The notes: generated by a model from the letters alone, not told the origin. DNA of 64,000 nucleotides from Nocardia elegans NBRC 108235 (GCF_001612845.1 NZ_BDBF01000006.1:186001-250000); one strand, 5' to 3'; numbered from the stretch's first letter, positions 42,398 to 51,836 are shown. Numbers and translations are program-made.

Positions 42398-44869
42398 TCA
42401 GGAGGTCCGGGGCACCGCGATCTCGAGCACACCCTGCCGCAGCAGGTCATCGATCTGGTCCTCGTCGAGGCCGAGCAGATCCTCAGCGATCCGGCGGGTC
42501 TGCTCCCCGAGCAACGGCGCCGGTCCATACGGCGGCTCAGCCACGGTGTCGGCGTGAATCTGCACGTTCTCCAGCACATACGGTTCACGCCCGTGGGGAT
42601 GACGTTCTTCGCGGAACGCGCCCCGCTGCTTGCAGTAGGCCCACTCGGGCAGATCGGTGCCGCGCAGCATCGCACCGGCGGGAACGCCCGCCTCCTGCAG
42701 CAACGTCATCGCATCCAAAGGTGCATGCTCGCGTGTCCATTCCGCGAGCGCGGTGTCGATGCGGTCCCGCTGCGCGTCGCGACCGGCGGCGGCGGACAGC
42801 GCCTCGTCGGCCAGCAGGTCGGTGCGCCCGATCGCCGAGCACAGTGCGGCCCAATCCGTATCGTCGCGGACCGTGACGGCGAGCCACTCGTCGTCGCCGG
42901 CAGCCGGGAACAGCCCCCACGGCGCATCCCGCTCGAGAACATCCGCCTGCGGTGACCCGCCTTCGAGCAGGTGCCCGGCCGCGATCACGGGGGCGAAGTG
43001 ACCGAGCATCACCTCGGACTGGGCGACACTGACCGACCCGCCGAGCCGGGTGCGTTCCCGGCGGATCAGCAGAGCCAACGCGCCCAGCGCACCGATACGA
43101 GCGCAGACGTGGTCGGGATATACCGTGATCGCGTCACTGAAAGAACCCGCATCATCCGGATAGACCCACCGTGCGGTGCAGCCGGTGGCCGCGCGCACCA
43201 ACGGGCCGTAGCCCAGGCGCCGCGACCACGGGCCGGTGGGCCCGAACGCGGAACTGTCGACGACCACGATCCCGGGATTCATGTCTTCGAGTGAGCCGTA
43301 ATCCAGCCCGAGCGAATTCATTACGCCCGGTTTGAAATTCGTCAATACGATATCGGCGGAACGAACCAGTTGCCGGACCAGTTTCTGGCCGGCGGGGTTG
43401 CGCAGATCGATTCCGATGCTGCGCTTGTTGCGGTGCCCGGCCGCGAAACCCGGCGTCATCCCGGCTGGGCCCTGGGCGCCTCGCGCACCGTCGATGAAGG
43501 CGGAATTCTCGATCTTGATGACATCGGCACCGAGATCGCCGACCAGTCGGCCGGTGTCACCACCCACCACGATCACGCCGAAATCGAGAACTCGGATACC
43601 GTCGAGCGGCAACCCCGGACGAGTGCGGGGGCGGGCGGCCAGGATGTCGCCTCGCGGTCGTTGTTCTGCTGCGGTCTCCGGTGCGGTGTCCACCCAGGCC
43701 CGCGCACCGTCGATTTCCATGACCCCCGCCGGCACCGGCACGATCACACCGGGCGCCAGTTCCACCTCACGCAGGAAACCCCGTGACCTGATCTGCTCGG
43801 TGGCCAGCGCCTCGTCCGGCGTCAGGACGCTCGCCGTGGGGACCCCGTATTCCTGCCCCTGCTGCTCGAGTTCCGTCCGTGTCTTGTCGGCGAAGTGCCG
43901 CCCAATGGCAGGCAACAGGTCCGGTGATTTGAATCGGACCAGGAGCTTGTCGTACTTCGGGTCCGCGAATTCCTCCGGGCGTCCCATCCACTCGAACATG
44001 CCACGCCACTGCCGCTGGGCCAGTACGCAGATCCGTACGAACCCGTCCTTGCACGCGATGATGGGGTACTTGTACCGCTCGTCCGCACGACCCCGCGGAA
44101 GCGAACTCAGCGGTACTCCGGCCGATGCGCTGCCGGTCATGCCGTAGGCGGGATCGAGTGCTTGCATCGCACCGTCGAGTACAGAGAAATCGATCCGGCA
44201 CCCCGAACCGGTGCGCAACCGGTCGACATACATGCTCAGCGCCTCGAACGCCGCCTGGGCGGCTGCGACGTCATAGGGCAGCTCCCCCGGCGGCATCAGC
44301 GGGGCCCGGCCCGGGAGGCCGGAGCGTGACAACTCACTGGTGAGGGCATGGATGACCGGGGTGGTGGCCTGCCATCGGCTGAAGTCGTTGTCACGGCCGA
44401 AGTCGCTGATGGACAGCACCACAAGCGACGGATGAGTTGTGGTGATCTCCGGTATCGCGAGTGTGGCTTCGGCGGAACTACCCGGCGCCGTGTTCTCGAT
44501 CAGGATGTCCGATGCGGCAAGCAGATTCGCCCATTCCGAGCTCCCGGCATCGGTGGCCGGATCGATCGTGACCGTGCCGGCTCCACGCGCGGCAATCGCA
44601 CTGCCGAGTGCGATCCCGCCGACCACCGGACCGAAGCCGGAGTCGTCGGTGACTCCGGCGAGCCGAACCCTGAGGACCGTTGCGCCCAGATCGAGGAGGA
44701 GGCGGCCGACGCCCTGCATCGGCCCGGACACGAGGTCCACGACTCGGACTCCGAGCAGTGGCGGATCGTAGCTGGGGGTGATGTCGCTCAAGGCCAACTC
44801 CCATGTCGGTTCGTACGAGATGTGTTGCCCGAGAGCCTGTTCGGCGATGGCTTCCGATGCGGCAGCCAC
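42398..44869 (-). CDS. Double-domain CaiB/BaiF family CoA-transferase
   Basis: 823 residues in two class III CoA-transferase halves (LLGVRVVDLVSGPMQGVG; LDGIRVLDFGVIVVGGDTGR). In contrast to the two other doubles here, both halves keep an Asp at the catalytic place by eye: Asp200 (LPYDVAAAQ) and Asp586 (YPDHVCAR). It is therefore more divergent and possibly has two active sites. GTG 44869 lacks a clear ribosome site. A TTG further in (before SDITPSYDPP), preceded by GGGAG, is a good alternative about 27 codons downstream. It is divergent from the two-gene FadE operon and shares a palindrome with it. Confidence 0.87.
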   Translation of the reverse strand: MAAASEAIAEQALGQHISYEPTWELALSDITPSYDPPLLGVRVVDLVSGPMQGVGRLLLDLGATVLRVRLAGVTDDSGFGPVVGGIALGSAIAARGAGTVTIDPATDAGSSEWANLLAASDILIENTAPGSSAEATLAIPEITTTHPSLVVLSISDFGRDNDFSRWQATTPVIHALTSELSRSGLPGRAPLMPPGELPYDVAAAQAAFEALSMYVDRLRTGSGCRIDFSVLDGAMQALDPAYGMTGSASAGVPLSSLPRGRADERYKYPIIACKDGFVRICVLAQRQWRGMFEWMGRPEEFADPKYDKLLVRFKSPDLLPAIGRHFADKTRTELEQQGQEYGVPTASVLTPDEALATEQIRSRGFLREVELAPGVIVPVPAGVMEIDGARAWVDTAPETAAEQRPRGDILAARPRTRPGLPLDGIRVLDFGVIVVGGDTGRLVGDLGADVIKIENSAFIDGARGAQGPAGMTPGFAAGHRNKRSIGIDLRNPAGQKLVRQLVRSADIVLTNFKPGVMNSLGLDYGSLEDMNPGIVVVDSSAFGPTGPWSRRLGYGPLVRAATGCTARWVYPDDAGSFSDAITVYPDHVCARIGALGALALLIRRERTRLGGSVSVAQSEVMLGHFAPVIAAGHLLEGGSPQADVLERDAPWGLFPAAGDDEWLAVTVRDDTDWAALCSAIGRTDLLADEALSAAAGRDAQRDRIDTALAEWTREHAPLDAMTLLQEAGVPAGAMLRGTDLPEWAYCKQRGAFREERHPHGREPYVLENVQIHADTVAEPPYGPAPLLGEQTRRIAEDLLGLDEDQIDDLLRQGVLEIAVPRTS

Positions 44870-44932
44870 GGGCTGTACTACCGATGCTGGTGCCGGAGAA
44901 CCGAGTTGTACATCACAGATAAGGACACCGGC

Positions 44933-44950
44933 ACGTGTCCCGTCGGCTCA
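44933..44950. promoter_or_regulatory. Palindrome GGACAC-N6-GTGTCC in divergent promoter
   Basis: Perfect 6-bp arms with the spacer CGGCAC lie between the double CoA-transferase (minus) and the FadE pair (plus). The 6-6-6 layout resembles the operators at 33404 and 47656, but the arm sequence differs. It probably binds a dimeric repressor acting on both sides. Confidence 0.5.
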
Positions 44951-45046
44951 TCTGTCCGTGAGCGGGCCGGTCGTTTACGGCTCGCTCGGATGGTGAGAGC
45001 GTCGAGGACGAGCAGCACGACGAAGTGACGAATTCGAGAGGTCAGC

Positions 45047-46276
45047 ATGACGAAAGCCGAAGGGCCACCGACAACACCACACACCCTTGCCGAGGAGGTC
45101 CGTTCCTGGCTGGCGGACAATTGGCACGGCACCGACGACAGCGCCTGGCGCGCCCGCGTCGTCGAGTCGGGGTGGGCGGCGCCGACCTGGCCCAGCGATT
45201 CGTTCGGCCGCGGTCTGTCCCGGCCGGACGCGAAGACGGTACGCGACGAATTCCGTGCCGCCGGCGCACGCGGGGCCGGAGTCGAGCACCGGGGTTTCAC
45301 CGCACTCGCGGGAAACACGATCGTCGAGTTCGGCTCGGCGCAGATGAAGCGCGACATTCTGCCGAAACTCCTGTCCGGGGAATGGAGCCGCGGTTGCCTG
45401 CTGTACAGCGAGCCGAGCAACGGGTCGGACCTGGCCGGGCTACAGACCCGCGCCGAACGGCACGACGATGTGTTCATCGTCAATGGTCAGAAGATCTGGA
45501 CCACCGGCGGCCATGAGGCTGATTGCGCGCTGCTGCTCGCCCGCACCGACTGGGACCGGCCCAAGCACGCCGGCATCAGCTTCTTCATCATTCCCATGGA
45601 CCTGCCCGGGATCGAGGTTCGCCCGATCAAGCAGATGACCGGCGAATCGGATTTCAACGAAGTCTTCCTCACCGACGTCCGTGTTCCGGCAACCGCGCTC
45701 ATCGGCGAACTGAACGACGGCTGGCGAGTGCTGCAGACAGCACTCAAAGAAGAGCGCCGCACGATGGGATTCGAGATCGGAGCGCCCACACGCGATGACA
45801 ATGCTCGACCCGCGATCTTCACCGCATCCGATGACCTGGTCGCCGCGGCTCGGGCGGCCGGCAAACTCGGCGACGAGGCCGTCCGGCAGGAGATCATGCG
45901 CATCCACTCCTGGCGGCTGGTGAACGACTGGAACGCCGTTCGGGCGAAAAGAGAGATCGAAGCGGGCGGAGGTTCCTCGTTGGCCTCACTGGGCAAGCTC
46001 GCGAAATCACGGATTCTGCACTCCGCCTGGGGCCTTCGCTTCCGGTTGCTGGGTGCGCGCGGACTTCTCTACGACGAGAGCGACAAACAAGGCTACGAGG
46101 TCGACCATCAAATGATGTGGTCGTTCATCAATTCGATCGGCGGCGGCACCGACCAGATTCAACGCAACATCATCGGCGAGCGCATCCTCGGGCTGCCGAA
46201 GGGCCACGAGCCCGACCGGGGCGTGCCGTTCCGGGACGTACGCAAGGGCGGCACCGCCATGCAGGACGGGAACTAG
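45047..46276 (+). CDS. Acyl-CoA dehydrogenase, catalytic subunit of a two-gene pair
   Basis: 409 residues. LYSEPSNGSDLAG and KIWTTGGHEAD are flavin/substrate motifs. Glu236 in LKEERRTMG stands at the isovaleryl-type catalytic position, and the MCAD site reads GGGTDQIQR without Glu. With the partner only 4 bp downstream, which lacks a base, this matches the alpha2-beta2 acyl-CoA dehydrogenases known from mycobacterial cholesterol side-chain degradation (FadE28-FadE29 type), which handle bulky acyl-CoAs. GAGAGG precedes ATG 45047. Confidence 0.9.
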   Translation: MTKAEGPPTTPHTLAEEVRSWLADNWHGTDDSAWRARVVESGWAAPTWPSDSFGRGLSRPDAKTVRDEFRAAGARGAGVEHRGFTALAGNTIVEFGSAQMKRDILPKLLSGEWSRGCLLYSEPSNGSDLAGLQTRAERHDDVFIVNGQKIWTTGGHEADCALLLARTDWDRPKHAGISFFIIPMDLPGIEVRPIKQMTGESDFNEVFLTDVRVPATALIGELNDGWRVLQTALKEERRTMGFEIGAPTRDDNARPAIFTASDDLVAAARAAGKLGDEAVRQEIMRIHSWRLVNDWNAVRAKREIEAGGGSSLASLGKLAKSRILHSAWGLRFRLLGARGLLYDESDKQGYEVDHQMMWSFINSIGGGTDQIQRNIIGERILGLPKGHEPDRGVPFRDVRKGGTAMQDGN

Positions 46277-46280
46277 GAGA

Positions 46281-47402
46281 ATGACGTTGTTCGCAACATT
46301 CACCGACGAGCAGAACCAGTTGCGCACGCTCGTTCGCGACTACGTGCGGGAAAAGTCGCCCGAGACGGAGGTGCGCCGGCTCATGGCCACCGACGAGGGG
46401 TACGACCCCGTGATATGGACCCAGATGGCACGCGATCTCGGACTGCAGGGTCTCGCAATTCCGGAGCAGTACGGCGGTCAGGGCGCCGGCTGGATCGAAC
46501 TGGGCATCGTGCTCGAGGAGACCGGACGCGCGCTGCTGTGCGCCCCCTTCTTCTCGACGGTGGTGCTGGCCGCCACCACCCTACTCGAGTCGGGCGACGA
46601 AGAAGCCAAGGAGCAGTACCTTCCCGCGATCGCCGACGGGTCGCTGATCGCCACGGTGGCTCTGATCGTGGATCACGGATGCTGGAACCCCGACGACGTC
46701 ACGGTGCGCGCGACACACGACCCCGACGGCTGGACCTTGAACGGCACCCAGCAGTACGTCCTCGACGGTGCGCACGCTCAGCTGATCATCGTGCCCGCCC
46801 GCAGCGCAACCGGCATTTCACTGTTCGCGATCGATACCACCGACAGTGCGATCGTCCGAACGCCGTCCATCACCCTCGACCAGACCCGCAAGCTCGCGGT
46901 CGTGGAACTGGACTCGACCCCGGCACGCCTGATCGGCGCCGAAGGCGGCGGCCGGCAGGTGCTGGAACGGGTGCTGGATTTCGCCGCCGTCGCACTGGCC
47001 GCCGAGCAGGTGGGCGGCGCCGAGGCCGCGTTGGACATGTCGACCGCCTACCTCAAGACACGCGTGCAGTTCGGGCAGGTGATCGGCGCATTTCAAGCCC
47101 TCAAGCACATGGCCGCCGACGTCCTGATCGAAGTCGAGTCCGCGAAGTCGGCCGCGTACTACGCGCTGGCCGCAGCAGCTGCGGACAACGAGGAACTGCC
47201 CGCGGCGGCGTCGCTGGCCCGAGCCTATTGCAGCGAAGCGTTCGTCACCGCGGCGCACCAGAACATCCAATTCCACGGGGGCATGGGCTTCACCTGGGAA
47301 GTGCCCGCCCATCTGTATTTCAAGCGCGCGCGATCCTCGGAACTACTGCTCGGCGACGCCGGCACGCACCGCGCGAGATTGGCCCAGCGGATCGGCATTT
47401 AG
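46281..47402 (+). CDS. Acyl-CoA dehydrogenase, non-catalytic partner subunit
   Basis: 373 residues. FAD-side motifs are kept (TRVQFGQVIGAFQALKHMAA; FHGGMGFTWEVPAHLYFKRA), but neither catalytic Glu position has one (DFAAVALAAEQVGG). It is the short type that forms heterotetramers with a catalytic FadE, here the gene ending 4 bp before. AGGAG precedes ATG 46281. The pair resembles the two halves of the fused enzyme at 26599 in reversed order. Confidence 0.9.
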   Translation: MTLFATFTDEQNQLRTLVRDYVREKSPETEVRRLMATDEGYDPVIWTQMARDLGLQGLAIPEQYGGQGAGWIELGIVLEETGRALLCAPFFSTVVLAATTLLESGDEEAKEQYLPAIADGSLIATVALIVDHGCWNPDDVTVRATHDPDGWTLNGTQQYVLDGAHAQLIIVPARSATGISLFAIDTTDSAIVRTPSITLDQTRKLAVVELDSTPARLIGAEGGGRQVLERVLDFAAVALAAEQVGGAEAALDMSTAYLKTRVQFGQVIGAFQALKHMAADVLIEVESAKSAAYYALAAAAADNEELPAAASLARAYCSEAFVTAAHQNIQFHGGMGFTWEVPAHLYFKRARSSELLLGDAGTHRARLAQRIGI

Positions 47403-47555
47403 CAGCCATCGCCGAAGTTCTCGAGCCGTCGCGGCGCGAACCGACGACTGTGACCGAAATGCGGCGCGGCACAGAGTTTGTCGCGCCGCGAGCACAGTGG
47501 GCTTCGTTCGACACTCGGGCCGCTCGACCCTCAGCGACCGACTCTCTCAGCCATA

Positions 47556-47573
47556 TTTGTCAGAGTAGTCAAA
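47556..47573. promoter_or_regulatory. Operator TTTGTC-N6-GTCAAA, distal copy
   Basis: TTTGTC-AGAGTA-GTCAAA has one mismatch from perfect symmetry. It is the upstream member of a pair whose other copy starts exactly 100 bp later, before the Rieske oxygenase. Helical phasing of two sites could allow looping by one regulator. Confidence 0.5.
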
Positions 47574-47655
47574 GTCAGCCGGACGAGTCTATACCCAGCT
47601 AACAGTGAAGAATCGACCAAACGAGCCTGTCGGATACACCGCCGGAAGTCGACTT

Positions 47656-47673
47656 TTTGACTATATTGTCAAA
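47656..47673. promoter_or_regulatory. Operator TTTGAC-N6-GTCAAA, proximal copy
   Basis: Perfect 6-bp arms and an AT spacer (TATATT), 37-54 bp before the Rieske oxygenase start. TTGACT-N-like content may also serve as part of the promoter. The regulator is not identifiable. Confidence 0.6.
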
Positions 47674-47709
47674 CGATGACATGGTAGGGGTATTCGAAAG
47701 GAGTCCGAG

Positions 47710-48714
47710 ATGACCGAACTTCCGTCGGCTCGGCCCACGGGCTGGTTCCAGGTCGCTTGGTCTGCAGACCTCAGGGACGGCGAGGTCAAGGCCCTGCATT
47801 ATTTCGACACCGAACTCGTGGCATTCCGCGGAAACGATGGACACGTCCGGGTTCTCGACGCCCACTGTCGGCATCTGGGCGCTCATCTGGGCCACGGTGG
47901 GTGCGTGGTGGGCAACGATATTCAGTGCCCCTTCCACGGGTGGAGATGGAACGGCGACGGGCGCAATACACACATTCCGTACCACGACAAGCCCAACCGG
48001 GTCCGCCGCGTGCGGGCGTGGCCGGTCACCGAGCGCAACGAGTCGATCTACATCTGGCACGATTCCGAGGGCAGGCCGCCGAGCTGGGAGGTCCCCGACG
48101 CATTCCCCGCGCTCGGCGACCACATTGCCCGGGTCGACTATTTTCCGCTCACCGAACTGGCTCGGTCGCGCCACCCCGGAATTCACGTCCACCCTCAGGT
48201 GATCGCCGAAAATGCCGTCGACCCTTGGCATTTCAGGTTCGTACACCATACTCCCCACGCACCGGCCGTTCTCCGCGAGACCGTCCAGGGCGCGCGCTGG
48301 CAGTCCAAGGTCGGATTCGGCCGGCGCTGGAGCGACGGCGTGGACAGGGCCGAAGATACGTCGAATACGATCGAAATTCTGTGGTCGGGCATCGGGCTGA
48401 GCTTCAGCGGTGAGGTCACCGCCGACGGAATCCGGGTTATCGCAATCTGCCCCACACCGGTCGACGACACCACCACCGACATCTTCGCCACGTACTGGAT
48501 CGACAAGGACAACGGACGATACGACGAGCGGCTGGCCCAAGCCAAACTGGCTCTGCCCGACGACATCGCGATCTGGGAACACCAGAAGTACATGGACCCT
48601 CCGGGCCTGGCCCCCTCCGAAGCCGCGGGCTTCCGGCGCCTGCGCACCTGGGCGACCCGTTTCTATCCCGAAACGGCGCACGCCGATCCGAGCTCCGCCG
48701 CCGCGCCGGTGTGA
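47710..48714 (+). CDS. Rieske non-heme iron oxygenase, KshA-like
   Basis: 334 residues. The Rieske [2Fe-2S] site is CRHLGAHL and CPFHGW (Cys53, His55, Cys73, His76). The mononuclear iron site is ENAVDPWHFRFVHH with Asp171, His174 and His179, and a late Asp285 (PDDIAIWEHQ) matches the fourth ligand of 3-ketosteroid 9-alpha-hydroxylase KshA. It is shorter than KshA (about 380), so the substrate may differ. It needs a reductase: none is adjacent, and the nearest redox partner is FprB at 53932. CGAAAGGAG precedes ATG 47710, and a palindrome lies just upstream. Confidence 0.88.
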   Translation: MTELPSARPTGWFQVAWSADLRDGEVKALHYFDTELVAFRGNDGHVRVLDAHCRHLGAHLGHGGCVVGNDIQCPFHGWRWNGDGRNTHIPYHDKPNRVRRVRAWPVTERNESIYIWHDSEGRPPSWEVPDAFPALGDHIARVDYFPLTELARSRHPGIHVHPQVIAENAVDPWHFRFVHHTPHAPAVLRETVQGARWQSKVGFGRRWSDGVDRAEDTSNTIEILWSGIGLSFSGEVTADGIRVIAICPTPVDDTTTDIFATYWIDKDNGRYDERLAQAKLALPDDIAIWEHQKYMDPPGLAPSEAAGFRRLRTWATRFYPETAHADPSSAAAPV

Positions 48715-48763
48715 GCGCGCATCCGGTAGCCCGAGTCCGCACGCTATATCGACGAGGAAGCAT

Positions 48764-49321
48764 ATGACCACACTGTCTCGCACCAGCTCCGATCGGTCCG
48801 CGGATATCGCCGCGATCGCGCTGCGCGCCACGCTCGGACCGATGCTCATTGCACACGGCTGGAACAAGATCGCCGGTCCCGGCGGCATCGAAGGCACGAC
48901 ACGCTGGTTCGGCTCCCTCGGCCTGCGACCGGCCGCCGCACACGCCCGGATGGCTGCTGCCGGGGAGATCGCCGCGGGCACGGGACTCGTTCTCGGACTG
49001 GCTAATCCGCTGCCGGCGGCGGCGACGGTCGGCCTCATGTCGGTCGCCGCCGCGACCGATCACCGGGGCAAAGGATTCTTCGTATTCAAAGGCGGATGGG
49101 AATACGTCGGCGTGGTCGCCGGGACGGCGGTGGCGCTTGCCGGCTTGGGCCACGGCAGGTTCTCCGTCGACGGGCTCCGCGGCCGCCGGCGTAGCGGGCT
49201 GCGGCCCGCCGTGGTGGCTGCGGCGCTGGGCTCCGCGGCGGCCGGGGCGCTGCTGACGCTGTGCTACCGGCCCGCACCGCCGGACAACGCGGCAGCAGAC
49301 GTCGCCGCGGCAGATTCCTGA
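48764..49321 (+). CDS. DoxX family membrane protein
   Basis: 185 residues with four hydrophobic segments, starting IALRATLGPMLIAHGWNKIA. A long Ala-rich C-terminal tail follows the last span (RPAVVAAALGSAAAGALLTL). DoxX-like proteins are small quinone- or redox-associated membrane proteins of uncertain role. GAGGAAG precedes ATG 48764, 49 bp after the Rieske gene, so it is probably co-transcribed and may anchor or support electron supply (inference). Confidence 0.82.
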   Translation: MTTLSRTSSDRSADIAAIALRATLGPMLIAHGWNKIAGPGGIEGTTRWFGSLGLRPAAAHARMAAAGEIAAGTGLVLGLANPLPAAATVGLMSVAAATDHRGKGFFVFKGGWEYVGVVAGTAVALAGLGHGRFSVDGLRGRRRSGLRPAVVAAALGSAAAGALLTLCYRPAPPDNAAADVAAADS

Positions 49322-49418
49322 GCCGAACCAGGTCGCCTCGGGATCACCTTCAACCCCGAGCTTTTAGTAAGATAATTATGCTCCTCTTACTGATAAACGC
49401 GGGTGGTTGAGTTAGTCT

Positions 49419-51836
49419 GTGCCGGTGTTCAAGGCCAAACTCGGTGTCCGAGGCCAAATTCTGTCGATCGCATTGGTGCCGAGCCTGGCACTGTTACTCG
49501 TCGGGATGTGGGTTGCCACCTCGCTCCTGATACAGGGTCGCCACGCCGAAAACTGGGCAGCGGAGATCGACCGCAATACCGCGCCCGGTATGGAGTTCGC
49601 CGTCCAGGCGCAGAACGAACGGCGATTGACATTGCTCGAGATCGGCGGCGACACACAGCACGCCGGCGAGCTCACGGCCCAGCGGGCGCGCGTGGACGGC
49701 GCGATCCAGACGATCATCGCCGCCGGTCAGCGCATCAGCAGCATGGACGGCAGCTTCGACGGCGCCCTGGACGCGGCCAGGTCGCTCACCTCCCAGCTAC
49801 CGACTGTTCGCCAGCGCGCCGATGCCGGAACACTGTCCGCCGACGAGGCGTACTCCTATTTCAACCGGCTCACCCAGGTGGCGGCGGGTGGTATGGAACT
49901 ACTGACCAGAGCGGCACCGACTTCGGAGACAGCGGCCGAGGAATCCAACGCGGCCAGGCTCTTTCACACCGCCGAGGCGATGTCGAAAGGTAACGCGCTC
50001 GCCGCGGCCGCGGTCATCGGCAACGGCCTGTCGGCCGAACAGCTCCTCGAATACGGCCGCCAGATCGGCTTCTACCGAAGCGAGATCGCTAATCTCGAAC
50101 CGCAGCTCAACCCCGGGGCGCAAGCAACCTTGCGGGCTCTGACCAAGAGCGATCCGTGGCGACGGCTCGCGGCGATGGAGGACGCCCTCATACAACGCGG
50201 CGTCTCCCAACAATCGCCATCCGCAACCAGCGCCAAGGCCCACGACACGAGCGAGCCCGCTCCGCTTCCTCTGAGCGTGGCCGACTGGCAAGATGCGGCC
50301 GCGCAGGTCGGCAATACGCTGATCGACCTGTGGCAGAACCAGAACCACTACGCCTTGCGGTCGGCGACCGATCACGGCAAAGTCACCGCCCGCAACTCGC
50401 TGCTGGGCGGCGGGGCGGTGCTGGTGATCTCCGTGGTCGCCTTCCTGATCGCGGCCGGGCTGGCGACCCGCACCATCCGGCGCTTGCGCCGACTTCGCCA
50501 GGAGACACTCGCGCTCGCCGACGACCAACTCCCCCGGATCACCGAACAGCTCCATACGGGCAGCACGGTCGACCTCGACACCGACGTCCTACGGCTCGAT
50601 TTCGGCACCGACGAGGTGGGTCAGGTCGCCGATGCGTTCAACCGCGCGCAGATGGCGGCGGTCACCGCAGCAGTCTCGGAGGCCAGAACCCGGACTGCCG
50701 TCAACGCGCTGTTCCTGAATATCGCCTATCGCAGCCAGCTGGTGATCCACCGCCAGCTGGAAGTACTCGACCAAGCCGAACGCGAACTCGAAGATCCCGT
50801 CCAGTTGGAGCTGCTGTTCAAACTCGACCACCTGGCCACCCGGGAGCGGCGCAACGCGGAGAATCTCATTATTCTGGGCGGGGGTCAGCCCGGCCGCCAG
50901 TGGCGCAACCCGGTCCCGCTACTCGACCTGGTGCGCAGCGCGGTCGCCGAAACCGAGGACTACGCCCGCGTGCAGGTCGGCCGTGTCCCCGACGGATCGG
51001 TGGCCGGCACCGCCGTCGCCGACCTCGTCCACCTGCTGGCTGAGCTGATGGACAATGCGACGTCGTTCTCGCCGCCCGGATCCACCGTCGAGGTCACCGG
51101 CAATGTCGTGGGTAAGGGCATCCTGGTCGAGGTCTCCGACCGAGGTCTGGGCATGGCGGCCGATGATATCCAGCGGGTGAACGAAACCCTCTCCAACCCA
51201 CCGGATTTCAGTGTGACGAGCCTGTCGGACGATTCCCGGCTCGGACTGTTCGTGGTCGCACTGCTGGCCGCCAGGCACAACATCTCGGTGCGCCTGGCCG
51301 AATCGCACTACGGCGGCATTCGAGCCATCGTGATCATCCCGTCCCAGCTGATCGCCACCGAGGCGGCGCACAACGATCATCGGCCGGCCGGGCCGGTCGC
51401 GCCGCCCACCGCAGCGGGGCACGGTGATACCTGGGCCGACGTTCCGGTGCGACCGGCCGCGACCGCGCGCGCCGATCTCGCACCGCCCCCTCAGGTACCA
51501 GCGCACCGCCCGGCATCCCCGGACCGATACGCCGCGGCCTACCCGGCGCCGGATCCCGGCCCCGGACCGAGCACGGTGTCGCCGTCGTTCCACGATCCGT
51601 CCTCCGCCCGCCCACACGGCGCCGACAAGCCGCCGCTACCGCGCCGACGCCGCCAGCAGAGCCTGGCGCCGGAGCTGGCCCAGGCCCCGTCCACCTCGCA
51701 CGCCGCCGACGCACCGCCGCGCCCGCGGTCTGCCGCCCAAGCACGAAATCTGATGTCGGCCATCGAGAACGGCACGCGCCAAGGCCGGCGGCGGCGTCCC
51801 GACACCGCCCCCTACGAACCCGAAGGCCCCCAATGA
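49419..51836 (+). CDS. cvnA: Conservon kinase-like sensor (CvnA type, nitrate-sensing domain)
   Basis: 805 residues. The first membrane span (about 15-40) is followed by a long extracellular NIT-type helical domain (about 45-320), a second span (about 328-350), HAMP (RTIRRLRRLRQETLALADDQ), a coiled dimer region (IAYRSQLVIHRQLEVLDQAE), then HATPase_c (ELMDNATSFSPPGS; VSDRGLGMAADD; LGLFVVALLAARH) and a disordered Pro/Ala-rich tail (about 660-805). The usual phospho-acceptor His is not obvious, as in other CvnA proteins. GTG 49419 or GTG 49425 starts it. ATGA overlap with cvnB follows. Confidence 0.9.
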   Translation: MPVFKAKLGVRGQILSIALVPSLALLLVGMWVATSLLIQGRHAENWAAEIDRNTAPGMEFAVQAQNERRLTLLEIGGDTQHAGELTAQRARVDGAIQTIIAAGQRISSMDGSFDGALDAARSLTSQLPTVRQRADAGTLSADEAYSYFNRLTQVAAGGMELLTRAAPTSETAAEESNAARLFHTAEAMSKGNALAAAAVIGNGLSAEQLLEYGRQIGFYRSEIANLEPQLNPGAQATLRALTKSDPWRRLAAMEDALIQRGVSQQSPSATSAKAHDTSEPAPLPLSVADWQDAAAQVGNTLIDLWQNQNHYALRSATDHGKVTARNSLLGGGAVLVISVVAFLIAAGLATRTIRRLRRLRQETLALADDQLPRITEQLHTGSTVDLDTDVLRLDFGTDEVGQVADAFNRAQMAAVTAAVSEARTRTAVNALFLNIAYRSQLVIHRQLEVLDQAERELEDPVQLELLFKLDHLATRERRNAENLIILGGGQPGRQWRNPVPLLDLVRSAVAETEDYARVQVGRVPDGSVAGTAVADLVHLLAELMDNATSFSPPGSTVEVTGNVVGKGILVEVSDRGLGMAADDIQRVNETLSNPPDFSVTSLSDDSRLGLFVVALLAARHNISVRLAESHYGGIRAIVIIPSQLIATEAAHNDHRPAGPVAPPTAAGHGDTWADVPVRPAATARADLAPPPQVPAHRPASPDRYAAAYPAPDPGPGPSTVSPSFHDPSSARPHGADKPPLPRRRRQQSLAPELAQAPSTSHAADAPPRPRSAAQARNLMSAIENGTRQGRRRRPDTAPYEPEGPQ

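Larger units (their letters stand above)
47403..47709. other. Intergenic region, 307 bp, with two matching operators
   Basis: No coding frame is convincing. The notable content is a pair of 18-bp palindromes spaced exactly 100 bp apart at 47556 and 47656, listed separately. The first part (47403-47540) is ordinary GC-rich sequence with a small imperfect repeat (TGCGGCGCGGCACAG ... TGTCGCGCCGCGAGCACAG). Confidence 0.5.
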
